A program made the translations under genes and the position numbers. A DNA stretch of 64,000 bases from Pseudoalteromonas sp. MM1 (lineage in GTDB: Bacteria; Pseudomonadota; Gammaproteobacteria; Enterobacterales; Alteromonadaceae). The notes beneath the pieces are model-generated. The model had not been told where the DNA came from and did not search any database. It worked only from the letters and a program-made list of their open reading frames with translations. The stretch covers positions 496,001 to 560,000 of the forward strand of contig NZ_AP027922.1 in NCBI RefSeq assembly GCF_030296835.1, written 5' to 3'. How positions within the stretch are numbered: position 1 is the stretch's first letter; each line of letters begins with the position of its first letter. Positions 9,476 through 18,327 of the stretch are shown piece after piece.

Positions 9476-10804
9476 TTAGAATGAGTAACTTGCGCTTAAA
9501 TTGGTATCAAAGCGATCGTATTCGAACAAAGAAATATCACTGCTTTTGTCTTGGTAATTCAATGCTAATTGCAGCGCTAAACTTTTATTTACTAAGTAGC
9601 GTAACGAGCTAGAAAGTATCAATAGGTTATCGCTTCGCTCTTGAATAAATAGCGGGTGCTCATCTTGGTATTCGATCCATTGATACCCCGTTTGTACAGA
9701 GACTTGCCATTGCTGGCTAAGTAATGCATTTACTTGATAATAAATTCCGCTAATGCTTCTTGCGTTAAACTCACCTTCGTCAATGTTAGCGCTTTCATTT
9801 TTAAAGTTAGCGCTGACGCTTTGATACCACTTTTGAGATAGATAGCTTGCGCCTATATTAAGAGTGTAAAAGGAGTTATCTAGCTTCTCATCAAATGTAT
9901 TATTCATAAGGCCAAATGAAAGCGAGCCAAATACACTTAATTGTTTATCAAATTTATAACTAGCTCCACCTGTTAATGATGTCTCGGTTCTGTATAGCTC
10001 GCCATCTAACAATAAAGGTGTAATACCAGCCTGCAAAAACCAAAGGGTGTTATCGTTTAACTTTTGTTGGTATCGACCTGATATATTGGTATTAATACGG
10101 TCATATTCAGATAGCTCATTAAATTTGTACCAATCAGTATTTACACCTAAAGCAAAAGAGCTTCGCTGATCAATTGGGTGAAAGTAACGCCCTTTATAAT
10201 TTAGCTTTAAATAATTATCGTCGGTGCTTTTACTTTCTGGTGATAGTAAAAACTCACCCAAGTTAGGGAGTAATATTGTATCCTCAGAGGTACCTGCATT
10301 AACGTTACCATCTACACCATATGCAAGCTCAATGCTCTGATCATATGTACGCTCTGATAAACGTTGCTTTTGCTGGGATGATGCTAATAAAGAGCGAGCC
10401 GCTTTTTTTACACTCTCTGGTGAAGTATCAGCGTTAACTAATAAGGTCGCTTGAGCGTTAGCTGCAGGTAAATTATTGGCAGCAATGTAAGATCTAATCA
10501 AAAACAAGCGAGCTTCATACCAATTAGGTTTATCCTCCACAACCCTCTCAAAGGCAAATACTGCAGGGGCTGATACCCCAGAGTTGAGTGCTGAGATGCC
10601 TAGTAAATAATCAAAATTTGGCTCACCAAGATATTCATAGTGCAGTTTGCTTTTATTATATGCATCTTCATATTGTTTTTTTGAAATGAGATATTGCAAG
10701 TCACTTAATAGTTTTACAAATGAAGGGTTACTTTCGGCGCTAACGTTTATACTTAAAAAAGTAAAAATACTCAGTGTTAAAATACAAAAAGCGTGTTTAA
10801 TCAT
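9476..10804 (-). CDS. TPR plus outer-membrane beta-barrel protein (Slam/DUF560-like architecture)
   Basis: 442 residues from the ATG at 10804. The open frame extends 13 codons further to a TTG, but the ATG start gives a proper signal peptide (MIKHAFCILTLSIFTFLSIN, cut near VSAES). Residues about 20-145 are helical TPR-like repeats (SKKQYEDAYNKSKLHYEYLG, NSGVSAPAVFAFERVVEDKP, ARLFLIRSYIAANNLPAANA). From about 155 the protein is alternating amphipathic beta-strands starting SIELAYGVDGNVNAG and ending in an aromatic terminal strand (NLSASYSF), as in outer-membrane barrels. A periplasmic TPR arm plus a C-terminal barrel is the layout of Slam (surface lipoprotein assembly modifier) proteins. Its position as first gene before a secreted FecR protein and a giant lipoprotein fits an export role. 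Assignment to the Slam family itself is inference. Confidence 0.72.
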   Translation of the reverse strand: MIKHAFCILTLSIFTFLSINVSAESNPSFVKLLSDLQYLISKKQYEDAYNKSKLHYEYLGEPNFDYLLGISALNSGVSAPAVFAFERVVEDKPNWYEARLFLIRSYIAANNLPAANAQATLLVNADTSPESVKKAARSLLASSQQKQRLSERTYDQSIELAYGVDGNVNAGTSEDTILLPNLGEFLLSPESKSTDDNYLKLNYKGRYFHPIDQRSSFALGVNTDWYKFNELSEYDRINTNISGRYQQKLNDNTLWFLQAGITPLLLDGELYRTETSLTGGASYKFDKQLSVFGSLSFGLMNNTFDEKLDNSFYTLNIGASYLSQKWYQSVSANFKNESANIDEGEFNARSISGIYYQVNALLSQQWQVSVQTGYQWIEYQDEHPLFIQERSDNLLILSSSLRYLVNKSLALQLALNYQDKSSDISLFEYDRFDTNLSASYSF

Positions 10805-11030
10805 GCTTGATAAGTAATCCCGTAGCAAAAATAAAAAGGTCAACAGATTCTAATACAAAGTATTGTAAAGTTTAAACAAGGTAGCACTTTTTGTTTATAT
10901 GTAAAGTTTTTTGATGGATTATTGCACAAAAATTAAGGGTGTTAATACAAGGTTAGTTAAGGATTTTAAATTAGTAAAAAAGATAAATAAAATTTAATGA
11001 AAAAACAGAGGTATTACAGGAGAGAAAAAA
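10805..11030. other. AT-rich gap between the surface operon and tRNA-His
   Basis: No gene is visible. The minus-strand promoter of the TPR-barrel/FecR/lipoprotein operon should lie here. The sequence is very AT-rich with several TTTACA- and TATTAG-like hexamers on the minus strand around 10860-10900, but no single pair stands out, so I do not call a promoter. Confidence 0.4.
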
Positions 11031-11107
11031 TGGGGCGATTGACGGGGCTTGAACCCGCGACAACCGGAATCACAATCCGGGGCTCTACCAACTGAGCTAC
11101 AACCGCC
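11031..11107 (-). tRNA. tRNA-His (anticodon GTG)
   Basis: The reverse complement folds as a full 77-nt tRNA. The acceptor stem GCGGTTG pairs with CAATCGC, with the extra 5' G (G-1) opposite C73 that marks tRNA-His. It has a normal D arm (AGCTCAGTTGGTAGAGC), an anticodon stem CCGGA/TCCGG around loop TTGTGAT (anticodon GTG), T-arm sequence GGGTTCAAGCCCC and an encoded CCA end. It stands alone between the surface operon and mscS. No integrase or attachment site is seen beside it. Confidence 0.97.
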
Positions 11108-11320
11108 ACAACACACCTCGTTTGGTGTGGCGCGCATAATACATAATATTATAAATGTTGTGAAGCCTAAAATTGAAAAAAATCAAAAAAAATAAATATT
11201 TCATAAAATTGCTTACTATCAGTAAAGGTTCATAAAGAGTGTGTAGTTTAATAACGCCGTTATTAAAAATATTTTGTAGTGATAATTTATTATTTAATGA
11301 GAATAAAATGTAAATTAATG

Positions 11321-11326
11321 TATAAT
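11321..11326 (+). promoter_or_regulatory. Possible -10 box of mscS
   Basis: A perfect TATAAT lies 42 bases before the mscS start codon. The -35 region is poor (no TTGACA-like hexamer at the right spacing), so this is suggestive only. Confidence 0.35.
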
Positions 11327-11368
11327 CATTTGCGGGAAATTGCTTAATAAAAACTATTTGGAGTTACT

Positions 11369-12187
11369 ATGGATTCAATACTTACTTGGCTTAATGAAAA
11401 CTCAGGCCTAATTTTACACTACGGTATTCAAGCTGTTATTGCGCTTGTAATCTTTTTACTTGGTAGTCGCATTGCAAAGTTTTGTGCTGGCTTAACAGAA
11501 AAAGCGTTCGATAAAAAGAAAGTGGATAAAGCGGTAGGCTCATTTGTATCAAGTATAGTTTACGCTATTGTATTTGCTGCCACTATATTAATGGCGCTTT
11601 CACAAATAGGCATTGAAACCACATCATTCATTGCTATTTTAGGTGCGGCTGGCTTAGCGGTTGGTTTAGCGCTGCAAGGTTCGTTGTCTAACTTTGCATC
11701 AGGTGTACTTATTATATTGCTTCGTCCATTTAAATCAGGTGAGTTTGTTGAAGCTGGTGGTAAAATGGGCACAGTTAAAAAAATCGAAATATTCTCTACA
11801 GAACTTCGCACTCCAGATAACAAAGTAATTATCGTACCAAACTCACAAATTATGTCGGGTGCTATTACTAACTTCTCGCGTGAGTCTACTCGCCGTATCG
11901 ATTTAGTTATTGGTGTAGGCTACGATGCTGACTTACGTAAAACAAAAGAAGTATTGCAGTCAGTACTTGACGCAGAGACTCGTTTACTTAAAGATCCAGC
12001 TTATACTGTTGCAGTTTCTGAACTTGCAGACTCAAGCGTAAACTTTATTGTGCGTCCTTGGGTTAACTCTGGTGACTACTGGCCAACGTATTGGGCATTG
12101 CTAGAGAACATTAAAATTGCACTGGATGATGCAGATATTACAATCCCATTTCCACAAATGGATGTACATTTACACAAGCAAGACTAA
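11369..12187 (+). CDS. mscS: Small-conductance mechanosensitive channel MscS
   Basis: 272 residues. MscS opens under membrane tension during hypo-osmotic shock and releases solutes. Three transmembrane helices are visible at about residues 15-37, 60-82 and 88-120. The pore helix carries the Gly/Ala pattern GAAGLAVGLALQGSLSNFAS that is nearly invariant in E. coli-type MscS, followed by LRPFKSGEF. The soluble beta domain has IVPNSQIMSGAITNFS, and the alpha/beta domain ends IPFPQMDVHL. The length is close to the 286 residues of E. coli MscS. The start has GGAG 5 bases upstream. It is a single gene; its stop codon overlaps the first bases of a palindromic element that may act as its 3' end signal. 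Confidence 0.96.
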   Translation: MDSILTWLNENSGLILHYGIQAVIALVIFLLGSRIAKFCAGLTEKAFDKKKVDKAVGSFVSSIVYAIVFAATILMALSQIGIETTSFIAILGAAGLAVGLALQGSLSNFASGVLIILLRPFKSGEFVEAGGKMGTVKKIEIFSTELRTPDNKVIIVPNSQIMSGAITNFSRESTRRIDLVIGVGYDADLRKTKEVLQSVLDAETRLLKDPAYTVAVSELADSSVNFIVRPWVNSGDYWPTYWALLENIKIALDDADITIPFPQMDVHLHKQD

Positions 12188-12350
12188 TACAAATCCGCAA
12201 TAATACTTAATCATTTTGCGGGGTTAAACGTGTCGCTATCTGCGTTAAAAAATTCTCATTTAGAACAACTAAATAGCGAATTTTTTGCCTGGCTATCAAC
12301 ACGTTTTTCCAGCCTCAAAATAGATTACTTAATTAAGCGAATTAGTATAA
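12185..12350. repeat. MITE-like palindromic element between mscS and the DUF481 gene
   Basis: The 166-bp stretch is a long imperfect palindrome. Its start, TAATACAAATCCGC, matches the reverse complement of its end, TTATACTAATTCGC. Inward, AAACGTGTCGCTATCTGCG pairs with the reverse complement of the right half, and both arms contain AAAAAATTC close to the centre at ACTAAATAG. It carries no coding frame. Size, terminal inverted repeats and full-length self-pairing are typical of a non-autonomous miniature element or a dispersed intergenic palindrome. I see no second copy in this window. Confidence 0.65.
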
Positions 12351-12377
12351 TTTTTAGGATTAAATAGGTTATTTTTA

Positions 12378-13160
12378 ATGAAATTAAAGCTTTTAACACT
12401 TTTAGTTGCAGCCTCTGCTGCAACTAACGCATTCGCAGCAGACGCAGAGAAAAAAACGTGGGAAGTAACAAGCGAGCTTGGTGCTATTGTTACTAGTGGT
12501 AACACTGAAACGACCACGTTAAAAGGCGGTTTAAAGGTATTACATCACCTAGAGAACTGGAATAACGAGTACAAAATCGACGGCATCTATAAAGAAGATG
12601 AAGTTGAAGATGACAACGGTGACAAAGACAAGCAGCGTACTAACGAAAAGTACTCAGCATCTGCGCAAGGTAATTACAAATTAAATGAAAAAAATTCTCA
12701 TTTATTCATTTATGGTTCACACGTTTCAGACTACTTTGGCGCGTATAGAACTGAATCTGTAATTTCTGCTGGTTACGGCTTACGTTTAATTGACCAACCA
12801 GATATGTGGTTAAATGCAGAGTTTGGTCCGGGTTACAAGTTTTTTGAATACTCAGACGACAGCACGCAAGTTGATGACGACGGTAACTTACTTGCAGGCG
12901 AAAGCGACAGTGAAGTAATTGCTTTAGGTAAGCTTGATTATAACTGGCAAATTTCAGACAACGCACGTTTTACTCAGCTTGTATCGGTTGAGTACGGTGA
13001 CTCAAACACCAAAACGCGCTCAGAAACTGCATTGCTAACAAAAATCAATGGGTCATTGCAAATGAAAGTGGGTTTTAACGTGACCAACAACTCAGATGTT
13101 GCTGATGACGAAGAAAGCACAGATACAGAAACGTCATTAACGTTGGTTTACAGTTTTTAA
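12378..13160 (+). CDS. DUF481 outer-membrane protein (salt-induced YdiY-like)
   Basis: 260 residues with a signal peptide (MKLKLLTLLVAASAATNAFA, cleaved before ADAEKK). The mature protein opens WEVTSELGAIVTSGNTETTT, the characteristic start of DUF481 proteins (LGxxxTSGNTET). It continues as alternating amphipathic strands and ends with the aromatic outer-membrane signature LTLVYSF. DUF481/YdiY proteins are outer-membrane beta-barrels of unknown substrate, some induced by salt. The gene is monocistronic and is closed by a strong terminator. Confidence 0.85.
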   Translation: MKLKLLTLLVAASAATNAFAADAEKKTWEVTSELGAIVTSGNTETTTLKGGLKVLHHLENWNNEYKIDGIYKEDEVEDDNGDKDKQRTNEKYSASAQGNYKLNEKNSHLFIYGSHVSDYFGAYRTESVISAGYGLRLIDQPDMWLNAEFGPGYKFFEYSDDSTQVDDDGNLLAGESDSEVIALGKLDYNWQISDNARFTQLVSVEYGDSNTKTRSETALLTKINGSLQMKVGFNVTNNSDVADDEESTDTETSLTLVYSF

Positions 13161-13194
13161 CCAAAAAACATATTTAATGACATTTAAGTGACAT

Positions 13195-13220
13195 AAGGGA
13201 CGAAAGTCCCTTTTTTATTT
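13195..13220 (+). terminator. Rho-independent terminator of the DUF481 gene
   Basis: A 7-bp stem AAGGGAC/GTCCCTT with a GAAA tetraloop is followed by a run of T, 34 bases after the stop codon. Confidence 0.9.
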
Positions 13221-13281
13221 GTTTAGATTTAATGTATTATAGCCACCAATTTTGGTTGTAGACCTAGGGATATACCTACTC

Positions 13282-15960
13282 GTGAAAGTTTTTACACAAT
13301 TTTTTAGTGCTTTTATTCTACTTTGTAGTTTTAGTACCATGGCATTTACGCCAACAGCCTCACAAATTGAGCAATTTAAAAAGTTGCCAAAAGCCCAGCA
13401 AGAAGCCCTAGCAAAACAATACGGTGTAGATATTTCTACAATCACCGGCGCAAATCAATCAAATGACGAAAATTCAAATGAGCAGCAGTCAACTATTGGC
13501 GAACGAAAAGAAAAAGAGCAAGAAGACTTAACCGACGAAGAGCGCTTTAAGCCAAAAACAGAAGAGCTAAAGCCTTATGGTTATGAACTTTTTGCTGGTG
13601 AACCTACTACGTTTATGCCCAGCGAAAATGCAGCCGTACCAGACACTTATATAGTAGGCCCAGGAGATCAACTAAAAATTAACTTTTACGGAAAAGAGAG
13701 TGACAGCTTTGATGTAACGGTTGACCGCGAAGGGCGAATTAGCATTCCCGACTTAAGCCCTGTAGAAGTTGCTGGCTTAACATTTGCCGAAATAAAAGAA
13801 CTAATAAAAGTAAAGGTTGAGCAAGAAGTAATCGGTGTAAAAGCCTTTGTATCACTGGGCCAACTGCGTAGTATGCGCATACTAGTATTAGGTGAGGCCT
13901 ACAAACCAGGCAGTTACAGCGTATCGTCTTTAACAACCGTATCACATGCTTTGTTTGTAAGTGGTGGTGTGTCTGAAATTGCATCACTGCGCAACATACA
14001 AGTAAAGCGCGCTGGTAAAACAGTTTCTAATTTCGACCTTTACGATTTACTAATCAATGGTGATAGCAGTAACGACATAGTATTAAAGCCTGGTGATGTT
14101 GTTTTTGTGCCACCTGTAGGGGCACAAGTTACTGTAGATGGCTTAGTTAAACGCCCAGCAATATTTGAACTTAAAAAAGGCGAGACGGCCAATCAATTAC
14201 TCTCAATGGCAGGGGGGTTAAAAGCAGGTGCGTATGCTAAAAATGTTGTGGTAGAGCGTTTCAACTTTGATCGCAAAGAAGTACTGTCAATAGATTTCAC
14301 TAAGCCACAAATTAACTACATTCCGCAAGATGGCGACCGCGTACACTTTAACTCTGTAAGCTCACAATATCAAAATTCTATAAGCCTAATTGGTGCTGTA
14401 GCGCGCCCAGGTAATTATCAGTGGTATCAAGGTAAGCGTATTTCGGATGTTTTAAAATCAGTACGTGGTGACCTGCTTCCACAAGCAGATTTAAGCTACG
14501 GCTTAGTAATTCGAGAAATTAATATAAATGGTGATATAGAAGCGCATCAGTTTGATGTAGCACAAGCCATAATTAAAAACCCAGAAAATAACTTAACGTT
14601 AAAAGCAAACGATAAAATTATTGTATTCAGCCGCTTTGAAGAAAAAGAAGCTGAAAAATCAGCACTTGCTAATATGGCCCTAAGCCAAGAGCAGCAAGAA
14701 CAGCAGCTAAAAGCTGAGCAATGGCATACATACCAGCAAAAAGAGTTTGAAAAATATATTGGTATAAATCAAGAAGAAGAGGAATTTATTTTTGAAGAAA
14801 ATAAAGCCCTTACACTCGCTGAAATGTCAAAACGCAAAGCTAAAGAAGAAGCTGAACTTGAATTAAAACCAGAAGATTATGCTTTATTTAGCCGCCATAA
14901 TTTACTCGCGCCACTTATTGCTAAATTTAAGCAACAGGCTTCTGTCGATCAGGCTATTCAGCTAGTAGAAATTAGCGGCAATGTTACATTCCCGGGTGTT
15001 TACCCGCTAATGGTGGGCGGTGAAGTACGTGATTTGGTCACCGCGGCAGGCGGCTTACTAGAATCTGCTTACGTAAAACAAGCCGAAATTACACGTATTG
15101 TAGCGAGCGACGCCTCTAAAATAGAACACTTACGTTTAGACCTTGAAAGTGCAATGCGTGGTGATGCACAAAGCAATATTACACTACAAAGTAAAGACAG
15201 TATTAACGTATTCGCTATACCCAATTGGCAAGAAAACGTAAAAGTAGAACTTAAAGGTGAGCTTAGATTCCCTGGTACCTACACAATACGCCGCGGCGAA
15301 ACACTGACAGAGCTACTTGAACGCGCTGGCGGCTTCTCTGAGTTTGCAGAGCAAAAAGCAGCAATATTTACTCGTGCGTCTATAAAAGAGCAAGAGCAGC
15401 AACAACTAGCCCGTTTATCAACTGAGCTACGCCGCGACATAGCATCAAAAAGCTTCCAAAACTCAGTAAGTAGTAATTCACTTTCGTATGATGAAATGAA
15501 TAAGCTATTAAATGATTTAGCAAGCGTTGAAGCGGTAGGGCGATTAGTTATCGACTTACCATTAATTGTTGAGAACAAGCAAAACTTAGTCCTGCAAGAC
15601 GGTGATGTTTTATACGTACCAAGTAAACGTGACTCAATTAGTGTAATAGGTGAAGTTAACTACTCAACATCACACTTATATAAAGCCGGTATAAGTGTTG
15701 ATGAATATATCGATTTAAGCGGCGGCCTCAAAGATCGCGCTGATGAGGATAGCATTTACATAATCAAAGCAAATGGTTCAGTTAAAATTCCTTCTCGAGG
15801 AGGTTGGTTTGCAGCAAATGATCCTACTGAGCTAGAAGCTGGCGATACTATTGTAATACCGATGGATGCAAGCCATATGGATAAGCTTACTCTATGGAGT
15901 ACTGCAACCCAAATAGTATACCAATTAGGTGTTGCTGTTGCTGCGATTAGCAATATTTAA
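13282..15960 (+). CDS. Large SLBB outer-membrane polysaccharide export protein (WbfF/OtnA-like)
   Basis: 892 residues from a GTG start at 13282, chosen because it gives a signal peptide (VKVFTQFFSAFILLCSFSTM, cleaved near AFTP). The frame extends upstream to a TTG with no such logic. After a charged linker there is a Poly_export (Wza N-terminal) domain, YIVGPGDQLKINFYG to about residue 205. Then come about six SLBB domains: VTVDGLVKRPAIFELKKG, ISLIGAVARPGNYQW, VEISGNVTFPGVYPL, VELKGELRFPGTYTI, ISVIGEVNYSTSHLY, plus the first LVLGEAYKPGSYSVSS. An acidic, Gln-rich coiled-coil-like insert (about residues 455-520) splits the SLBB series. It should form the outer-membrane channel or periplasmic conduit for the first glycan. 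It sits directly upstream of wzz, as the OtnA/OtnB pair does in Vibrio. Confidence 0.85.
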   Translation: MKVFTQFFSAFILLCSFSTMAFTPTASQIEQFKKLPKAQQEALAKQYGVDISTITGANQSNDENSNEQQSTIGERKEKEQEDLTDEERFKPKTEELKPYGYELFAGEPTTFMPSENAAVPDTYIVGPGDQLKINFYGKESDSFDVTVDREGRISIPDLSPVEVAGLTFAEIKELIKVKVEQEVIGVKAFVSLGQLRSMRILVLGEAYKPGSYSVSSLTTVSHALFVSGGVSEIASLRNIQVKRAGKTVSNFDLYDLLINGDSSNDIVLKPGDVVFVPPVGAQVTVDGLVKRPAIFELKKGETANQLLSMAGGLKAGAYAKNVVVERFNFDRKEVLSIDFTKPQINYIPQDGDRVHFNSVSSQYQNSISLIGAVARPGNYQWYQGKRISDVLKSVRGDLLPQADLSYGLVIREININGDIEAHQFDVAQAIIKNPENNLTLKANDKIIVFSRFEEKEAEKSALANMALSQEQQEQQLKAEQWHTYQQKEFEKYIGINQEEEEFIFEENKALTLAEMSKRKAKEEAELELKPEDYALFSRHNLLAPLIAKFKQQASVDQAIQLVEISGNVTFPGVYPLMVGGEVRDLVTAAGGLLESAYVKQAEITRIVASDASKIEHLRLDLESAMRGDAQSNITLQSKDSINVFAIPNWQENVKVELKGELRFPGTYTIRRGETLTELLERAGGFSEFAEQKAAIFTRASIKEQEQQQLARLSTELRRDIASKSFQNSVSSNSLSYDEMNKLLNDLASVEAVGRLVIDLPLIVENKQNLVLQDGDVLYVPSKRDSISVIGEVNYSTSHLYKAGISVDEYIDLSGGLKDRADEDSIYIIKANGSVKIPSRGGWFAANDPTELEAGDTIVIPMDASHMDKLTLWSTATQIVYQLGVAVAAISNI

Positions 15961-16051
15961 AATATAAACTTACTTATTAAGCAAAGAAAGTAAGCTAAAA
16001 ATAATTATTGCTTTATGTATATAGAATAAAAAGTGGAACTAGATTAACTAT

Positions 16052-17011
16052 ATGAAAACAGATTTGAGAACACAAAGCTCCGAGTTAGAGCAAAACAGAT
16101 ACCCACCTGTTGATGATGAAATAGACCTAGGTGAACTGCTATCTGTTATTTGGCGCGGCAAGTGGGTGATCGCGGCAATAACATTTCTGTTTGTTTTGTT
16201 CTCGATTATCTTTGCTTTAAAACAGCCAAATTTATACAGATCAGAAGTATTATTAGCACCTGCGGAGGCAAAAAACAATGGCGGCCTATCTGCTTTAGCT
16301 GGCCAGTTCGGTGGTTTAGCAAGCTTAGCAGGAGTAAATATTGGTGGGCAAAGCACTAACAAAACACAGCTAGCTCTTGAAGTTTTGAAGTCTAGAAAGT
16401 TCGTATCAAGTTTTATTGAAAAACATAATATTTTACCAGATTTAATGGCAGTGAAATCGTGGGAGCTAAATAAAGGTGTCAGTTATGATCCAGAAGTTTA
16501 CGATAGCAATTCAAAAACATGGCTGAGGGAAGTTGAGGCTCCACTCACATCGAAACCATCAGAGCAAGAAGCTTATAAAATTTTTAGTGACTTAATTTCA
16601 ATAAAAACGAATAAAGAAACGGCAATGATAACTTTATCTATTGTTCACCAATCTCCTTTGATTGCTAAGCAATGGGTCAACTGGCTGGTCGAAGATATTA
16701 ACAAAGAAATGAAAGATAGGGACGTAGTGGAGGCACAAAAAAGTGCTGACTTTCTTTCTAAGCAATTAGAAGATACTAAAATTGCTGATATACGAATTAT
16801 TCTTTATAAATTAATTGAAGAGCAAGCAAAAACAATTATGTTTGCTAGTGTTCGTGATGAATATGCCTTTAAAACGATTGATCCAGCACTTGTTCCAGAA
16901 GTTAGAGACAGCCCAAAGCGTACCTTAATCGTAATTTTAGGCTTCGCATTAGGGATAGTTTTTAGTTGTATGGTCGTTATTCTCAAGCACTATATTAGGA
17001 TTAAAGATTAA
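16052..17011 (+). CDS. wzz: Chain-length determinant protein Wzz (PCP-1)
   Basis: 319 residues. It is an inner-membrane polysaccharide co-polymerase setting the modal chain length of a Wzy-made polymer. It begins with a short cytoplasmic tail holding EIDLGELLSVIWRGKW, the canonical Wzz start, then TM1 (about residues 36-56). A periplasmic domain with the LAPAEAKNNGGLSALAGQFG region follows, and TM2 (about 290-312) comes after the proline-containing PxxPxR-like segment PALVPEVRDSPKR. No kinase domain is present, which separates it from the Wzc further downstream. It lies 91 bp after the SLBB exporter and heads the dTDP-sugar genes. Confidence 0.93.
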   Translation: MKTDLRTQSSELEQNRYPPVDDEIDLGELLSVIWRGKWVIAAITFLFVLFSIIFALKQPNLYRSEVLLAPAEAKNNGGLSALAGQFGGLASLAGVNIGGQSTNKTQLALEVLKSRKFVSSFIEKHNILPDLMAVKSWELNKGVSYDPEVYDSNSKTWLREVEAPLTSKPSEQEAYKIFSDLISIKTNKETAMITLSIVHQSPLIAKQWVNWLVEDINKEMKDRDVVEAQKSADFLSKQLEDTKIADIRIILYKLIEEQAKTIMFASVRDEYAFKTIDPALVPEVRDSPKRTLIVILGFALGIVFSCMVVILKHYIRIKD

Positions 17012-17090
17012 AGTAAGTTTACTTCTGTTTGTTTTATAGTCAATTTGATTAATCAATTAACTATATAAGCGACTAAAGTAATACTGTTTT

Positions 17091-17115
17091 AATCGAATAA
17101 AATTATTATTCGATT
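17091..17115 (+). promoter_or_regulatory. AT-rich hairpin between wzz and rmlB
   Basis: Perfect 10-bp arms AATCGAATAA/TTATTCGATT with a 5-base loop lie in the 234-bp gap. No U-tract follows, so it is not a standard terminator. It could be a processing or attenuation structure. Function unknown. Confidence 0.4.
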
Positions 17116-17245
17116 GAATTAACTTACTTAACTTCTTTACGCAAAGTAACAAGACCCTAGCATTTTTGAAGCATGTGAAGTCTACTTATTTCAACAAAGC
17201 TTATTAACAGCTCAGTAAAAATGGTTATTACTACATAGGATTAAT

Positions 17246-18313
17246 GTGAAAATACTTATAACGGGTGGAGCAGGCTTTATAGGCTCAGCTGTAATACGCC
17301 ATATCGTAGAAAATACTAAAGACTCAGTGATTAATCTCGATAAATTAACTTATGCTGGGAATTTAGAATCATTAAAATTAGTTGAAAATGATAGTCGTTA
17401 CATATTCGAACAAGTTGATATATGCAATCGCGCAGAGCTCGATCGGGTTTTCAATTCTCATAAACCAAACGCAGTAATGCATTTGGCTGCAGAAAGCCAT
17501 GTTGACCGTTCGATCACAGGGCCAGCCGAATTTATACAAACGAATATTGTAGGCACTTACAATTTATTAGAAGCGGCTCGTGAATACTGGAATACATTAA
17601 ATGATGATGATAAAAAATCGTTTAGGTTTCACCATATTTCAACTGATGAGGTATATGGCGATCTTCCACACCCTGATGAACAAGAAGGTGAACTTCCATT
17701 ATTTACTGAGGGAACTTCTTACGCACCAAGTAGCCCTTATTCGGCGAGTAAAGCGTCGAGTGATCATTTAGTTCGAGCATGGCTGCGTACGTATGGCTTT
17801 CCGACCATTGTCACTAACTGTTCAAACAACTATGGTCCTTACCACTTCCCTGAAAAACTAATACCTTTGGTTATACTTAATGCCCTAGAAGGTAAAGACT
17901 TGCCTATTTATGGTAAAGGCGACCAAATACGTGATTGGTTATACGTAGAAGACCATGCTCGTGCCTTGTATAAAGTAGTCACCGAAGGTGTGGTTGGTGA
18001 AACCTACAACATAGGTGGCCACAATGAAAAACAGAATATCGAAGTTGTACAAACTATTTGCAGTATATTAGATACATTAGTCCCTAAAGCAACTAAATAT
18101 GCTGATCAAATTACTTATGTAACTGATCGCCCAGGTCATGATAGGCGCTATGCGATTGACTCATCAAAAATGAGTAAAGAACTTAATTGGGAACCTGTAG
18201 AGACATTTGAAACAGGGCTACGTAAAACAATCGAGTGGTACTTATCAAATCAGCAATGGTGCAAAAACGTTCAAGATGGATCGTATCAGCGCGAACGTCT
18301 TGGCGAGTTATAA
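17246..18313 (+). CDS. rmlB: dTDP-glucose 4,6-dehydratase RmlB
   Basis: 355 residues. It converts dTDP-glucose to dTDP-4-keto-6-deoxyglucose in the cytoplasm, using bound NAD. The extended-SDR Rossmann motif [10 protein letters not shown] is at the N-terminus, followed by DKLTYAGN, the catalytic STDEVYGDL segment and [10 protein letters not shown] (YxxxK). The length matches the family (about 355). The start is GTG with AGGA upstream. rmlC and rmlD are absent, so the keto sugar is not routed to rhamnose here. wecE downstream points to dTDP-Fuc4N. Confidence 0.97.
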   Translation: MKILITGGAGFIGSAVIRHIVENTKDSVINLDKLTYAGNLESLKLVENDSRYIFEQVDICNRAELDRVFNSHKPNAVMHLAAESHVDRSITGPAEFIQTNIVGTYNLLEAAREYWNTLNDDDKKSFRFHHISTDEVYGDLPHPDEQEGELPLFTEGTSYAPSSPYSASKASSDHLVRAWLRTYGFPTIVTNCSNNYGPYHFPEKLIPLVILNALEGKDLPIYGKGDQIRDWLYVEDHARALYKVVTEGVVGETYNIGGHNEKQNIEVVQTICSILDTLVPKATKYADQITYVTDRPGHDRRYAIDSSKMSKELNWEPVETFETGLRKTIEWYLSNQQWCKNVQDGSYQRERLGEL

Positions 18314-18327
18314 AAAGGAGCTATGTA

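Noticed and set aside
11031..11107. tRNA-His as an integration site for a genomic island
   Set aside because: No integrase and no direct repeat of the tRNA 3' end were noticed in the window.
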